In this document: one piece after another, positions 1 to 7,419 of the stretch
Layout: each line of letters begins with the position of its first letter
Numbering within the stretch: the first letter of the stretch is position 1
Assembly (NCBI GenBank): GCA_016716525.1
Contig: JADJWE010000007.1
Span: 280,753 to 344,752 of the forward strand
Direction of reading: 5' to 3'
From: Candidatus Flexicrinis affinis
GTDB taxonomy: Bacteria > Chloroflexota > Anaerolineae > Aggregatilineales > Phototrophicaceae
DNA length: 64,000 nucleotides
The notes under the pieces: model-generated
What the model was told of the DNA's origin: nothing
What the model saw: only the letters and a program-made list of their open reading frames with translations
Database searches by the model: none
Program-made: the position numbers and the translations under genes

Positions 1-2
1 AA

Positions 3-734
3 GGTCTACGCGTGGGCTGCGCCCCGGATACATTCCTCGGGTCCGGCGGGCAGACCAGCCGCACAGCCATCGACGAGGGCCGCATCGGGCGTCCCATCTC
101 AGTGACAGCGTTCATGGCCAACCATGGGCCGGAGTCGTGGCATCCCAACCCTGGGTTTTACTTCACCGAGGGTGGCGGCCCAATGCTTGACATGGGTCCG
201 TACTACCTTACGGCCCTGATCAACCTCTTCGGCCCGATCCGGGGTATTGCGGCGTTTACGACGCGCGCCTTCAACGAACGCATAGCCAATCACGAGGCGA
301 TCCGGGGGCAGCGTCTGCCGGTGACGGTCAGCACGCATTATGCCGGCACGATCGAGTTCGTATCCGGCACGATCGCCACGATAATCACCAGCTTCGATAC
401 ATGGCAGCATCACCTGCCGAACATCGAAATCCACGGGACCGAAGGCAGTATGATGGTGCCGGACCCGAATGGGTTCGGCGGAAACGTATCGGTCTGGACG
501 CCCGAAACGCGGTCATGGGACTTGGTCGCACCCTGCCCGGGTGCCGACTACATGCGCGGGGTCGGTGTTGCAGACATGGCCCGCAGCATCGCTCTAGGCA
601 CGCCGCACCGTGCCTCTGGCGCCTTGGGCTATCACGTCCTCGATGCGATGCTGGCGTTCGACGAGTCCTCCACCGAGCGCCGCTTTATCGAGTTGGAGTC
701 CACCGTCGAGCGCCCGGCGGTGTTGACCTTCTGA
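3..734 (+). CDS. Gfo/Idh/MocA-family oxidoreductase, C-terminal part
   Basis: The gene is cut by the left edge of the window: the frame is open from base 3 and the first internal GTG at 12 is not a real start. The visible 243 residues match the C-terminal alpha/beta dimerisation domain of NAD(P)-dependent sugar or inositol dehydrogenases, with the recognisable stretches SWHPNP, GGGPMLDMGPYYLTAL and HGTEGSM. The N-terminal Rossmann domain lies outside the window. The next gene, 38 bases on, encodes a ThuA protein, and Gfo/Idh and ThuA genes are often paired in carbohydrate (trehalose-type) utilisation loci. The substrate cannot be named from this fragment. Confidence 0.88.
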   Translation, partial: GLRVGCAPDTFLGSGGQTSRTAIDEGRIGRPISVTAFMANHGPESWHPNPGFYFTEGGGPMLDMGPYYLTALINLFGPIRGIAAFTTRAFNERIANHEAIRGQRLPVTVSTHYAGTIEFVSGTIATIITSFDTWQHHLPNIEIHGTEGSMMVPDPNGFGGNVSVWTPETRSWDLVAPCPGADYMRGVGVADMARSIALGTPHRASGALGYHVLDAMLAFDESSTERRFIELESTVERPAVLTF

Positions 735-772
735 GCCGGGCGGCGACTGACAGCGCAAAAGGAAATACGGAA

Positions 773-1429
773 GTGAACGGTAAAGCACTCATCGTCTACG
801 GTGGTTGGAAGGGTCACGACCCGGAAGAGACATCGGCGCTTTTTGCGCGACTGTTGACCGACGCCGGCATGCACGTCACGCGCTCGGAGTCGCTCGACAG
901 CTTCCTCGACACAGACCTCATGGCGTCGCTTGATCTCATCGTGCCGTTGTACACGATGAGCACGATCGCGCCTGAACAGGAGAAGGCGCTGCTAGGCGCG
1001 ATCCGGGACGGCGGCGTGAACTGTGGCGGATGGCACGGCGGGATGGCCGACGCCTTCCGCAACAACCCCGATTATCAGTTCATGGTCGGCGGCCAGTGGG
1101 TCGCACACCCGGGCGGAGTCATCGACTACCGCGTGAATATCACAGACAACGAACACCCGATCACAGCGGGCCTTCCCGACTTCGATATGCACTCCGAGCA
1201 GTATTACATGCACGTGGATCCATCCAACAGCGTGCTGGCGACCACCACGTTCAACGGCGAGCACGCGAACTGGATCGATGGCACAGTGATGCCGGTGGTC
1301 TGGACGCGCCGGTTCGGCAATGGCCGCGTCTTCTACACATCGCTGGGACACGTCATCGGCGACTTCGACGTGCCAGAAGCGCGCGAGATCGTGCGGCGCG
1401 GCCTACTGTGGGCAGCGGGCTGCCTCTAG
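773..1429 (+). CDS. ThuA-like domain protein
   Basis: This 218-residue protein has the class I glutamine-amidotransferase-like fold of the ThuA family: KALIVYGGWKGH at the N terminus, then GGVNCGGWHGGMADAF around residue 85 and VVWTRRFGNGRVFYTSLGH near the C terminus. The frame is open well upstream, but that part overlaps the preceding gene. I chose the GTG at 773 because the homologous region starts there and an AAAGGA ribosome site lies about 10 bases before it. ThuA proteins are linked to disaccharide (trehalose or sucrose) use and usually stand beside Gfo/Idh/MocA dehydrogenases, as here. The exact reaction is not established for the family. Confidence 0.87.
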   Translation: MNGKALIVYGGWKGHDPEETSALFARLLTDAGMHVTRSESLDSFLDTDLMASLDLIVPLYTMSTIAPEQEKALLGAIRDGGVNCGGWHGGMADAFRNNPDYQFMVGGQWVAHPGGVIDYRVNITDNEHPITAGLPDFDMHSEQYYMHVDPSNSVLATTTFNGEHANWIDGTVMPVVWTRRFGNGRVFYTSLGHVIGDFDVPEAREIVRRGLLWAAGCL

Positions 1430-1471
1430 GCGGCAGGGCGAAGGCGTAGATGCAGCATACAAGGTATGAAC

Positions 1472-1499
1472 GGGGCAGTCCAGAGAGGCTGCCCTGTTT
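1472..1499 (+). terminator. Probable rho-independent terminator after the ThuA gene
   Basis: A GGGCAG arm and a CTGCCC arm flank a 10-base loop and are followed by TGTTT. The hairpin lies 43 bases after the ThuA stop and before the next start. Confidence 0.5.
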
Positions 1500-1564
1500 G
1501 ATTCGGCGATGGATTCTCATGCGGTATAGTCCCATGTGCACACAAATCGTGGGAGACATGAGAT

Positions 1565-2356
1565 ATGTTCGGTTCTTTCTACAAGATGGCGCTGGGAAGC
1601 TGGGCGCTGACCGTCGTTCAAGATCGTCACGCGCAAGGCGATCCGGCCAACCTCGCGGCGAACGCGTCGGCCGAGGAGTTAGACGCACTGTTGGCAGCCA
1701 ACGGCTTGAATCGCTCCGTCTATATGTCTACCGTCAACGTCATGTTCATCGAAACAGCCGACCGCAAGATCCTGATTGATACAGGCATCGGCGGCGACGC
1801 GGGCCGGCTGCTGCCGACCCTCAGGCTCCTCGAGGTCGATCCAGCCAGCATCACCGACATTCTGATCTCGCACAGCCACATGGATCACGTCGGCGGGTTG
1901 TCGGACGACACGACCGGTGTCTACCCGAACGCGACGGTGATGATCGGCCAAACCGAGTTCGATGCGCAGGCCGCGTCGCTCTCGCGGCTGACCCCGTACA
2001 CACACGCCGACCGCCTGCGCGTGATGCCGGACAGTGGCGAATGGCTTCCGGGCATCACGGCGATCCCGGCATTCGGGCACACGCCCGGCCACACCGCGTT
2101 TCTGCTTGAAAACGAGGGTACGTCGCTGCTGATGGTCATGGACGCGGCCAACAACAACGTGATCTCGCTGGCGAGGCCGGATTGGGCGTTCCGCTTCGAT
2201 GCCGACCCGGCGATGGCGTCCGCGTCGCGGAGAGCCTTGCTCGAAAAGGCGGTCGTGGAGCAACGGCGCGTATTCGGCTATCACTTCGCATTTCCCGGCG
2301 TCGGCTTTGTGGCGCGAGATCGTGACAGTTATCGGTGGGTTGTCTTGACGCCGTAA
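1565..2356 (+). CDS. MBL-fold metallo-hydrolase (cytoplasmic)
   Basis: A 263-residue metallo-beta-lactamase-fold hydrolase. Zinc-binding residues are visible: HSHMDH at 103-108, GHTPGH at 171-176 and a likely bridging Asp at 193 (MDAANNN). There is no signal peptide. It is clearly paralogous to the gene at 15854-16798, sharing SGEWLPGITA, AFGHTPGH and YHFAFPG, but that copy carries a Tat leader and this one does not. The pair may act on the same kind of substrate on two sides of the membrane (inference). A TATAGT element and a GGGAGAC ribosome site precede the ATG. Lactonase-like and alkyl-sulfatase-like hydrolases share this fold, so the substrate is open. Confidence 0.85.
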   Translation: MFGSFYKMALGSWALTVVQDRHAQGDPANLAANASAEELDALLAANGLNRSVYMSTVNVMFIETADRKILIDTGIGGDAGRLLPTLRLLEVDPASITDILISHSHMDHVGGLSDDTTGVYPNATVMIGQTEFDAQAASLSRLTPYTHADRLRVMPDSGEWLPGITAIPAFGHTPGHTAFLLENEGTSLLMVMDAANNNVISLARPDWAFRFDADPAMASASRRALLEKAVVEQRRVFGYHFAFPGVGFVARDRDSYRWVVLTP

Positions 2357-2376
2357 GCCGCACGGCGCGCTATACT
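2345..2376 (+). promoter_or_regulatory. Candidate promoter of ilvD
   Basis: TTGACG at 2345-2350 and TATACT at 2371-2376 fit sigma-70 type elements, but the 20-base spacer is longer than ideal. The -35 overlaps the end of the MBL gene. No attenuator or T-box was recognised in the 34 bases before the ilvD start. Confidence 0.3.
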
Positions 2377-2410
2377 GGTAACCGCATATCACCTTTTGGG
2401 ACACCACCTA

Positions 2411-4132
2411 ATGACCATGCCAGATGTAACAACCCAACTGAATGCCCGCAGCCGGACGCTCGTCGAAGGCGACAAGCGTGCGGGCGCCCGCGCGATGCTG
2501 AAGGCGATTGGCCTGACTGACGACGACCTCAAGAAGCCGCTGATCGCCGTGGCAAACACGTGGACGGAGATCGGCCCGTGCAACCACAACCACCTGCGCA
2601 TCCTCAGCCATGCGATCAAAGAAGGCATCCGCAAGGCGGGCGGCACGCCGCTCGAATTCAACACTGTCAGCATCAGCGACGGCATCACGATGGGCACCGA
2701 AGGCATGAAGGCCAGCCTGATCAGCCGCGAGATGGTCGCCGACAGCATCGAACTGGTAACGCGCGCCAACTACTTCGACGGTGTGATCGCCATCTCGTCG
2801 TGCGACAAGACCATCCCCGGCACAATCATGGCGCTGCTGCGGCTCGATCTGCCGAGCGTGATGATCTACGGCGGCAGCATCGCCCCCGGCCACTACAACG
2901 GCCGCGACCTGACCATTCAGGACGTGTACGAGGCGATTGGCGCATACGCCGCCAACCGCATCAGCTATGACGAATTCGTTGCCATCGAGAACGAAGCGTG
3001 CCCCGGCGTGGGGGCGTGCGGCGGGCAGTTCACCGCCAACACGATGTCGATGGTCGCCGAGCTGATGGGCATTTCACCGATGGGCGTCAACGACGTGCCG
3101 GCTGTGGGCGATGACAAAGTCACTGTGTCCGAAAAGAAGAAGGGCGCGGCGGCCCGCGTCGGCGAGATGATCCTCGACCTGATCGAGCGCGACTGGCGGC
3201 CCTCGCGTTACATCACCCGCCAGAGTCTCGAAAATGCGATCGTCGGCGCGGCGGGCAGCGGCGGCAGCACCAACGCCATCCTGCACACGCTCGCCTTCGC
3301 CCGCGAGGCCGGCATCCCGTTCACGCTCGACGATATTGAGTCGATCAGCAGTCACGTGCCGCTGTTGGTCGACATGAAGCCGACCGGCAAGTACACCGCG
3401 GTCGATCTGCACGCCGCCGGCGGTATCCGCCTGTTCGTTCAGCGCATGGTGGAAGGCGGCTACCTCCACGCCGACGCGCGCACCGTCACCGGGCGCACGC
3501 TGGCCGAGGAAGCTGCATCAGCCCGTGAGACGCCCGGCCAGACCGTGATCGCGCCGTTGAGCGCGCCGATCAACGCCAGCGGTGGGTTGGTGGTGCTGAA
3601 GGGTAATCTCGCGCCGCGCGGTGCGGTGATCAAGCGCAAAGGCGACGAACCGCCGTATCACAAGGGACCGGCGCGCGTGTTCGACCGTGAAGAGGACGCC
3701 ATGGATGCGGTGCAAAACAACCGCATCGTGGCGGGCGACGTGGTCATCATCCGCTATGAGGGGCCGGTGGGCGGCCCGGGGATGCGCGAGATGCTGGGCG
3801 TGACCGCGGCGCTAACCGGTCAAAACCTCGGCCGGGACGTGCTGCTGATCACCGACGGGCGCTTTAGCGGGGCCACCAAAGGCATGTGCATCGGGCACGT
3901 CGCGCCGGAAGCGATGGTCGGCGGGCCGATCGGACTGGTGCGCGAGGGGGACATTATCGAGTGCGACATCGCCACGCGCAGCCTCAATGTGCTGCTCAGC
4001 GACGCGGAACTCGAGGCGCGGCGGGCGGCGTGGGTCGCGCCCAAGCCGCATTATGCCAGCGGCGTGCTGCGCAAATACGCCAACACCGCGCTGCAAGCGG
4101 ACGACGGCGCAGCCACCAACGTTCTCGCCTAA
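2411..4132 (+). CDS. ilvD: Dihydroxy-acid dehydratase
   Basis: This 573-residue enzyme converts 2,3-dihydroxy-isovalerate and 2,3-dihydroxy-3-methylvalerate to the 2-keto acids in valine, isoleucine and leucine synthesis. It is full length for the IlvD/Edd family. The three expected iron-sulfur ligands are visible: Cys57 (GPCNHNH), Cys131 (SSCDKT) and Cys203 (CPGVGACGGQF). The C-terminal beta-barrel motif GRFSGATKGMCIGH is also intact. A TTG five codons upstream is possible, but the ATG at 2411 fits the family N terminus; the ATG at 2417 is a near alternative. No other branched-chain genes are nearby, so it is an orphan of the pathway here. Confidence 0.97.
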   Translation: MTMPDVTTQLNARSRTLVEGDKRAGARAMLKAIGLTDDDLKKPLIAVANTWTEIGPCNHNHLRILSHAIKEGIRKAGGTPLEFNTVSISDGITMGTEGMKASLISREMVADSIELVTRANYFDGVIAISSCDKTIPGTIMALLRLDLPSVMIYGGSIAPGHYNGRDLTIQDVYEAIGAYAANRISYDEFVAIENEACPGVGACGGQFTANTMSMVAELMGISPMGVNDVPAVGDDKVTVSEKKKGAAARVGEMILDLIERDWRPSRYITRQSLENAIVGAAGSGGSTNAILHTLAFAREAGIPFTLDDIESISSHVPLLVDMKPTGKYTAVDLHAAGGIRLFVQRMVEGGYLHADARTVTGRTLAEEAASARETPGQTVIAPLSAPINASGGLVVLKGNLAPRGAVIKRKGDEPPYHKGPARVFDREEDAMDAVQNNRIVAGDVVIIRYEGPVGGPGMREMLGVTAALTGQNLGRDVLLITDGRFSGATKGMCIGHVAPEAMVGGPIGLVREGDIIECDIATRSLNVLLSDAELEARRAAWVAPKPHYASGVLRKYANTALQADDGAATNVLA

Positions 4133-4140
4133 TCCGAACG

Positions 4141-4175
4141 AAAACGGCGCTCCGTTACCGGAGCGCCGTTTCGTT
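4141..4175 (+). terminator. Bidirectional-type terminator between ilvD and the ccm genes
   Basis: A strong hairpin, with AAACGGCGCTCCG pairing with CGGAGCGCCGTTT around a TTAC loop, begins 12 bases after the ilvD stop. Its A- and T-rich flanks could end transcription from both convergent units. Confidence 0.85.
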
Positions 4176-4200
4176 TGCGTCGGGTGCGGGATGCAGCGGG

Positions 4201-4338
4201 CTAGTTCCCGTCGGCGTCCAGTTCGTGCAGGGCTCGCTCGGCGCTGCGCAGCCGAGTCCACATGCTAAAGACAAGGCCACCCATGACGAGTATGACGACG
4301 GCCACGCCCAAGTACAGGTATTCAGCGGTTTGCGGCAT
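4201..4338 (-). CDS. Small membrane protein, CcmD-like
   Basis: A 45-residue single-span protein: a short N terminus, a hydrophobic helix at about residues 8-26 (YLYLGVAVVILVMGGLVFS), then a basic/acidic helix rich in Arg and Glu. This is the size and layout of CcmD, the small partner of the CcmABC haem export and release complex. It starts 15 bases after the CcmC stop with a good GGAGGA ribosome site 6 bases before the ATG, so it is probably co-transcribed with ccmC. CcmD proteins are poorly conserved, so the call rests on size, topology and position. Confidence 0.75.
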   Translation of the reverse strand: MPQTAEYLYLGVAVVILVMGGLVFSMWTRLRSAERALHELDADGN

Positions 4339-4353
4339 GTGTGAATCCTCCGG

Positions 4354-5100
4354 TTAGTCGCGCTCTGCGCGGCGGCGGGCGACGCGTTCGAGCAGGTTCT
4401 GAAGGCGGATGCGGTGCCACATCAACGTCAGCGGCAGCAGTACGCCCCAGATGATCAGGTTCGGTACGAGCGCGACTGCCGTACCGACGGTGGCTTCGAA
4501 GGTACCTTCGGCGCTCTGCGGGCTAGCGCCGATCACGACCGGGTGGATGGTGTCCGGCCGAATGCGGATGATGACCAGCGTGTAGATCACCGTGACGAAC
4601 GCGATGATTCCGTAGACCGAAGCGAAGCGCCGGCGCTGATCGGGGTTCTCGATGGCGCCGCGCAGCATCAGGTACGCCGCGTAGGTCAGCGCCATAATGG
4701 CGGCGGATGTCAGGCGCGGGTCCCACGTCCACCACGTGTTCCAGATCGGGCGCGCCCAGATCGATCCGGTCGCCAGCGTCACGATCGAGCAGGCGAGACC
4801 GACCTCGATGCCGCTCAGGGCAAGCGTGTCCCATTTGACGTTGCGCGTGCGCAAGTATCCGATGCCGCCAACAACCGCGGCACCGAACGCAAAGAACGCG
4901 CCGAAGAAGGATGGCATGTGGATGTAGAACAGCCGCTGAACGTCTCCCTGGTCGGCGTCGGGGCTGACGACGAACAGCGCCAGAACGGTGCCGACGGCGA
5001 CCGCGACGGCCGTGACGACCGTCAAGATCAACAACCGGCGAGGCATAGGGGTGCGTGCGACTTCGACTTGTGTAACGGGGGATTGCGTGACTGCACTCAT
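4354..5100 (-). CDS. ccmC: Cytochrome c biogenesis haem transport protein CcmC
   Basis: A 248-residue six-span membrane protein of the CcmC/CcsA haem-handling family. The tryptophan-rich WWTWDPR motif is at 123-129, with the conserved histidines His61 (YIHMP) and His186 (TIHPV), the expected axial haem ligands flanking the WWD loop. CcmC delivers haem to CcmE for c-type cytochrome maturation on the outer face of the cytoplasmic membrane. The CcmD-like gene follows; ccmE and ccmAB are not in this window. The operon reads toward ilvD and ends at their shared terminator. Confidence 0.93.
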   Translation of the reverse strand: MSAVTQSPVTQVEVARTPMPRRLLILTVVTAVAVAVGTVLALFVVSPDADQGDVQRLFYIHMPSFFGAFFAFGAAVVGGIGYLRTRNVKWDTLALSGIEVGLACSIVTLATGSIWARPIWNTWWTWDPRLTSAAIMALTYAAYLMLRGAIENPDQRRRFASVYGIIAFVTVIYTLVIIRIRPDTIHPVVIGASPQSAEGTFEATVGTAVALVPNLIIWGVLLPLTLMWHRIRLQNLLERVARRRAERD

Positions 5101-5229
5101 AGGTGAAGACTCCTGCCTGTCTCGAACCTAAAGAAATCTGTGTAAAGCTCCAAAAGTATACAAACCCTGGGAAGAATTGCCTAGAGAATGCAACGCAAGA
5201 GCTTCACGGTTTGGCGTACAATGGTCGAG

Positions 5230-5235
5230 TATAAT
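5230..5235 (+). promoter_or_regulatory. Candidate -10 element upstream of the roadblock operon
   Basis: A perfect TATAAT lies 58 bases before the ATG at 5294, in the divergent region between ccmC and this operon. No good -35 is seen at the right distance, so the call is tentative. Confidence 0.3.
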
Positions 5236-5293
5236 GTGAGTCCGCCACAACACAGGCGACATACGCCATGTTTACAGCGTGAGGGTTGACACT

Positions 5294-6436
5294 ATGGCTG
5301 ATGCGCGCATCATCACCTTGGATCCATCGGGAACCGCTGGACGGATGGTCCGCAGTGCATTGGAACTGCTGGATCTCGTGCCGGTTCAGGTCGATGCGCC
5401 AACGGTGGAAGCTGCGATGCGCGAGATCGACCGCGGGGCGACACTGCTGGTCGTCGCGGAAGAACTTGACGCACAGTCCGGCAGCGAGATCGCCGCACAG
5501 GTGGCCAACCACAACGACGACATCGCCGTGGTGCTGGTCACCGAAGACGACGAGGAAGCCCCCCACGACTCGGTCGTCGTGATCAGCCGTGGGAATGCCA
5601 TCTCGTTCGTGCGCGCCGTCGAGGCGGCAATTCACCGCCGCAGCATCCGCGAAGCGGTTCGCCGTACCGCCGCCATCCCGCTCATGACCGAACCCGAAAG
5701 CTCGCACATCCCCCACGTCGATCCGGTTGCGCTTGACCGTGTACTGGAACAGCTTCAAATCGATCTCGGCGCGTTGGGTCTGCTGCTGGCCGCCCGCACT
5801 GGCCATTTAGTCGTGTCGAAGGGTGCGCTCGGCACGCTTGATTCCGACCGGTTGGTGGGCATGCTGGCCCCGACCATGAAGACCGGGCGTGACGTCCGCG
5901 ATGTGGTGGGCGGCCAGATCTCGACCGTGCAGTTCTACGACGGCGAGTCGTACGCCGTGTTCGTGCTGTCGATCGGGCTGCATCACTTCTTGTGCGTGCT
6001 ATACGGCGGGTCGAACGGCGCGCGCCAGTTCGGCGCGGTCAACCGGTTTGGCCGGCGCGGCGCGGAGGACATCATCGCGTTGATCGGCGCGGACGCATTT
6101 ATCTGGCAGCCCACGACGGACGAACCGGAGCCGGTGCGTTCGACCGCGCGCTTGAAGGCTGTCCGGCTTGAGCGCAGCGACTCGACGCTCGAAGTGCCGC
6201 TGGCGAAGGCGGAGTTCATTGAAACGACACCCGAGTACGAACCTCAGCCGGAGCTGACGCTCGAACCGATCGAAGACCTCGACCTCGACGCGCTGTTCAG
6301 CGACGACATCGCGGTCGAAGGCGACGCCGATCAACTCTTCGATCTCGATGTGCTCGAGGACTTGAGCAAGTCGTCTCAGGCTGGCAAAGGCAAGCTCGAC
6401 TGGGATCAGGCGAAGGAAATCGGCCTGATCTCGTGA
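5294..6436 (+). CDS. Pseudo-receiver and roadblock/LC7 domain protein
   Basis: A 380-residue cytoplasmic protein. Residues 1-110 look like a response-regulator receiver fold (ARIITLDPSG at the start), but the usual phospho-acceptor Asp strand reads LLVVAEEL, so it may not be phosphorylated. Residues about 145-250 form a roadblock/LC7 domain (GLLLAARTGHLVVSKG, VLSIGLHHFLCVLYGG), the fold used by bacterial MglB-type regulators of small GTPases. The last 100 residues are a disordered acidic tail. I preferred the ATG at 5294 over a GTG five codons upstream. The stop overlaps the next gene's start (GTGA), so the two are translationally coupled. No GTPase partner is adjacent. Confidence 0.75.
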   Translation: MADARIITLDPSGTAGRMVRSALELLDLVPVQVDAPTVEAAMREIDRGATLLVVAEELDAQSGSEIAAQVANHNDDIAVVLVTEDDEEAPHDSVVVISRGNAISFVRAVEAAIHRRSIREAVRRTAAIPLMTEPESSHIPHVDPVALDRVLEQLQIDLGALGLLLAARTGHLVVSKGALGTLDSDRLVGMLAPTMKTGRDVRDVVGGQISTVQFYDGESYAVFVLSIGLHHFLCVLYGGSNGARQFGAVNRFGRRGAEDIIALIGADAFIWQPTTDEPEPVRSTARLKAVRLERSDSTLEVPLAKAEFIETTPEYEPQPELTLEPIEDLDLDALFSDDIAVEGDADQLFDLDVLEDLSKSSQAGKGKLDWDQAKEIGLIS

Positions 6437-7341
6437 ATCCGGTCTATCGTGCGGAAGTACGACATCAAGATTACGTGCTGCGTACCAACCGCAGCCCGAC
6501 GCTTTGGATTCTGCTGGCGCTGGTGCTGCTCGTCCCCGCGTTGATCGCTTCGGGCGCGTTTACCGTGCTGGTCGGCGTACTCGGCGTCCGGCTTCCCCCA
6601 ATTCCCATAATCTCGAATATCGATACCGTGGGCGAGGCGGTCTACACCATTGGCGCTATTGCGCTGATCACGATGAATCTGGCGCACTACCTCGTCGTCG
6701 CGCTGGTGTCGAGCGGACTCGCCGTGATGAGCGTTCAGCGCGAGCAGCGCAATCATACGTGGGACCTGCTGGTCCTGACGAAGCAGAGCGCACGGGCAAT
6801 CGCGCTCGGCAAAATCGCCGCGTCGTTGTGGGTGCTGCGCCGCGACACCGCCATCGTCACGATCCTGCGCGTCGGCCTGCTGATGCTGGCTATCGACCTC
6901 ATTCGCGACCTGTACGCCGGGTCGCAGTTCACGCCGTTCGACGCGCTGTATCTGACAATGTGGGTCGTGTTGTGGACGGTGATGGACACTGTGCTGTCGG
7001 TCTCGGCGGCGATCGCGTCGGCACTGGCCCCGCAGTGGCGCCCGGTAATGCTGCCGGTGGCGCTGGCGGTGCGCGGCATCACGCTGTTCGGCGGCGTGTT
7101 TTGGCTGGCGGGGATGATCAACCGGATGTTGAGCGAGCCGGACCGTCTCGGATTTGTCGTGTACGGTCTTATTGGCCTGACGGTCCTTGCCGGATTCGTG
7201 TTCGCATCGGTGCGCGTGGTGGAAGTCGCTGCACGTCTGGCGCACGCGTCGCCATATCTGAGCGTCCCGCCGCGATCGCAGGATTGGCCGCCAAGCGTTG
7301 ACTCCGAGCCGCAGAACCTGCCGAACCCGTCGCAGGGATAA
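6433..7341 (+). CDS. ABC-2-like membrane permease
   Basis: A 302-residue protein with about six hydrophobic segments. A cytoplasmic loop holds SVQREQRNHTWDLLVLT, very like the ER.RGTWDLLLLTP signature of ABC-2 type permeases whose ATPase is encoded elsewhere. The GTG start overlaps the TGA of the roadblock gene by four bases, so the two proteins are made together and may interact. The C terminus is a Pro/Ser-rich cytoplasmic tail. No ATP-binding cassette gene is in the operon, so the transported substrate and the ATPase are unknown. Confidence 0.65.
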   Translation: MNPVYRAEVRHQDYVLRTNRSPTLWILLALVLLVPALIASGAFTVLVGVLGVRLPPIPIISNIDTVGEAVYTIGAIALITMNLAHYLVVALVSSGLAVMSVQREQRNHTWDLLVLTKQSARAIALGKIAASLWVLRRDTAIVTILRVGLLMLAIDLIRDLYAGSQFTPFDALYLTMWVVLWTVMDTVLSVSAAIASALAPQWRPVMLPVALAVRGITLFGGVFWLAGMINRMLSEPDRLGFVVYGLIGLTVLAGFVFASVRVVEVAARLAHASPYLSVPPRSQDWPPSVDSEPQNLPNPSQG

Positions 7342-7419
7342 GCCCCGGTACTGACAAACATTCTCGGCGTTCGCCCGCCGCGGCGGTGTACAGACGACGC
7401 CTCCGCCCAGACGGACAGC

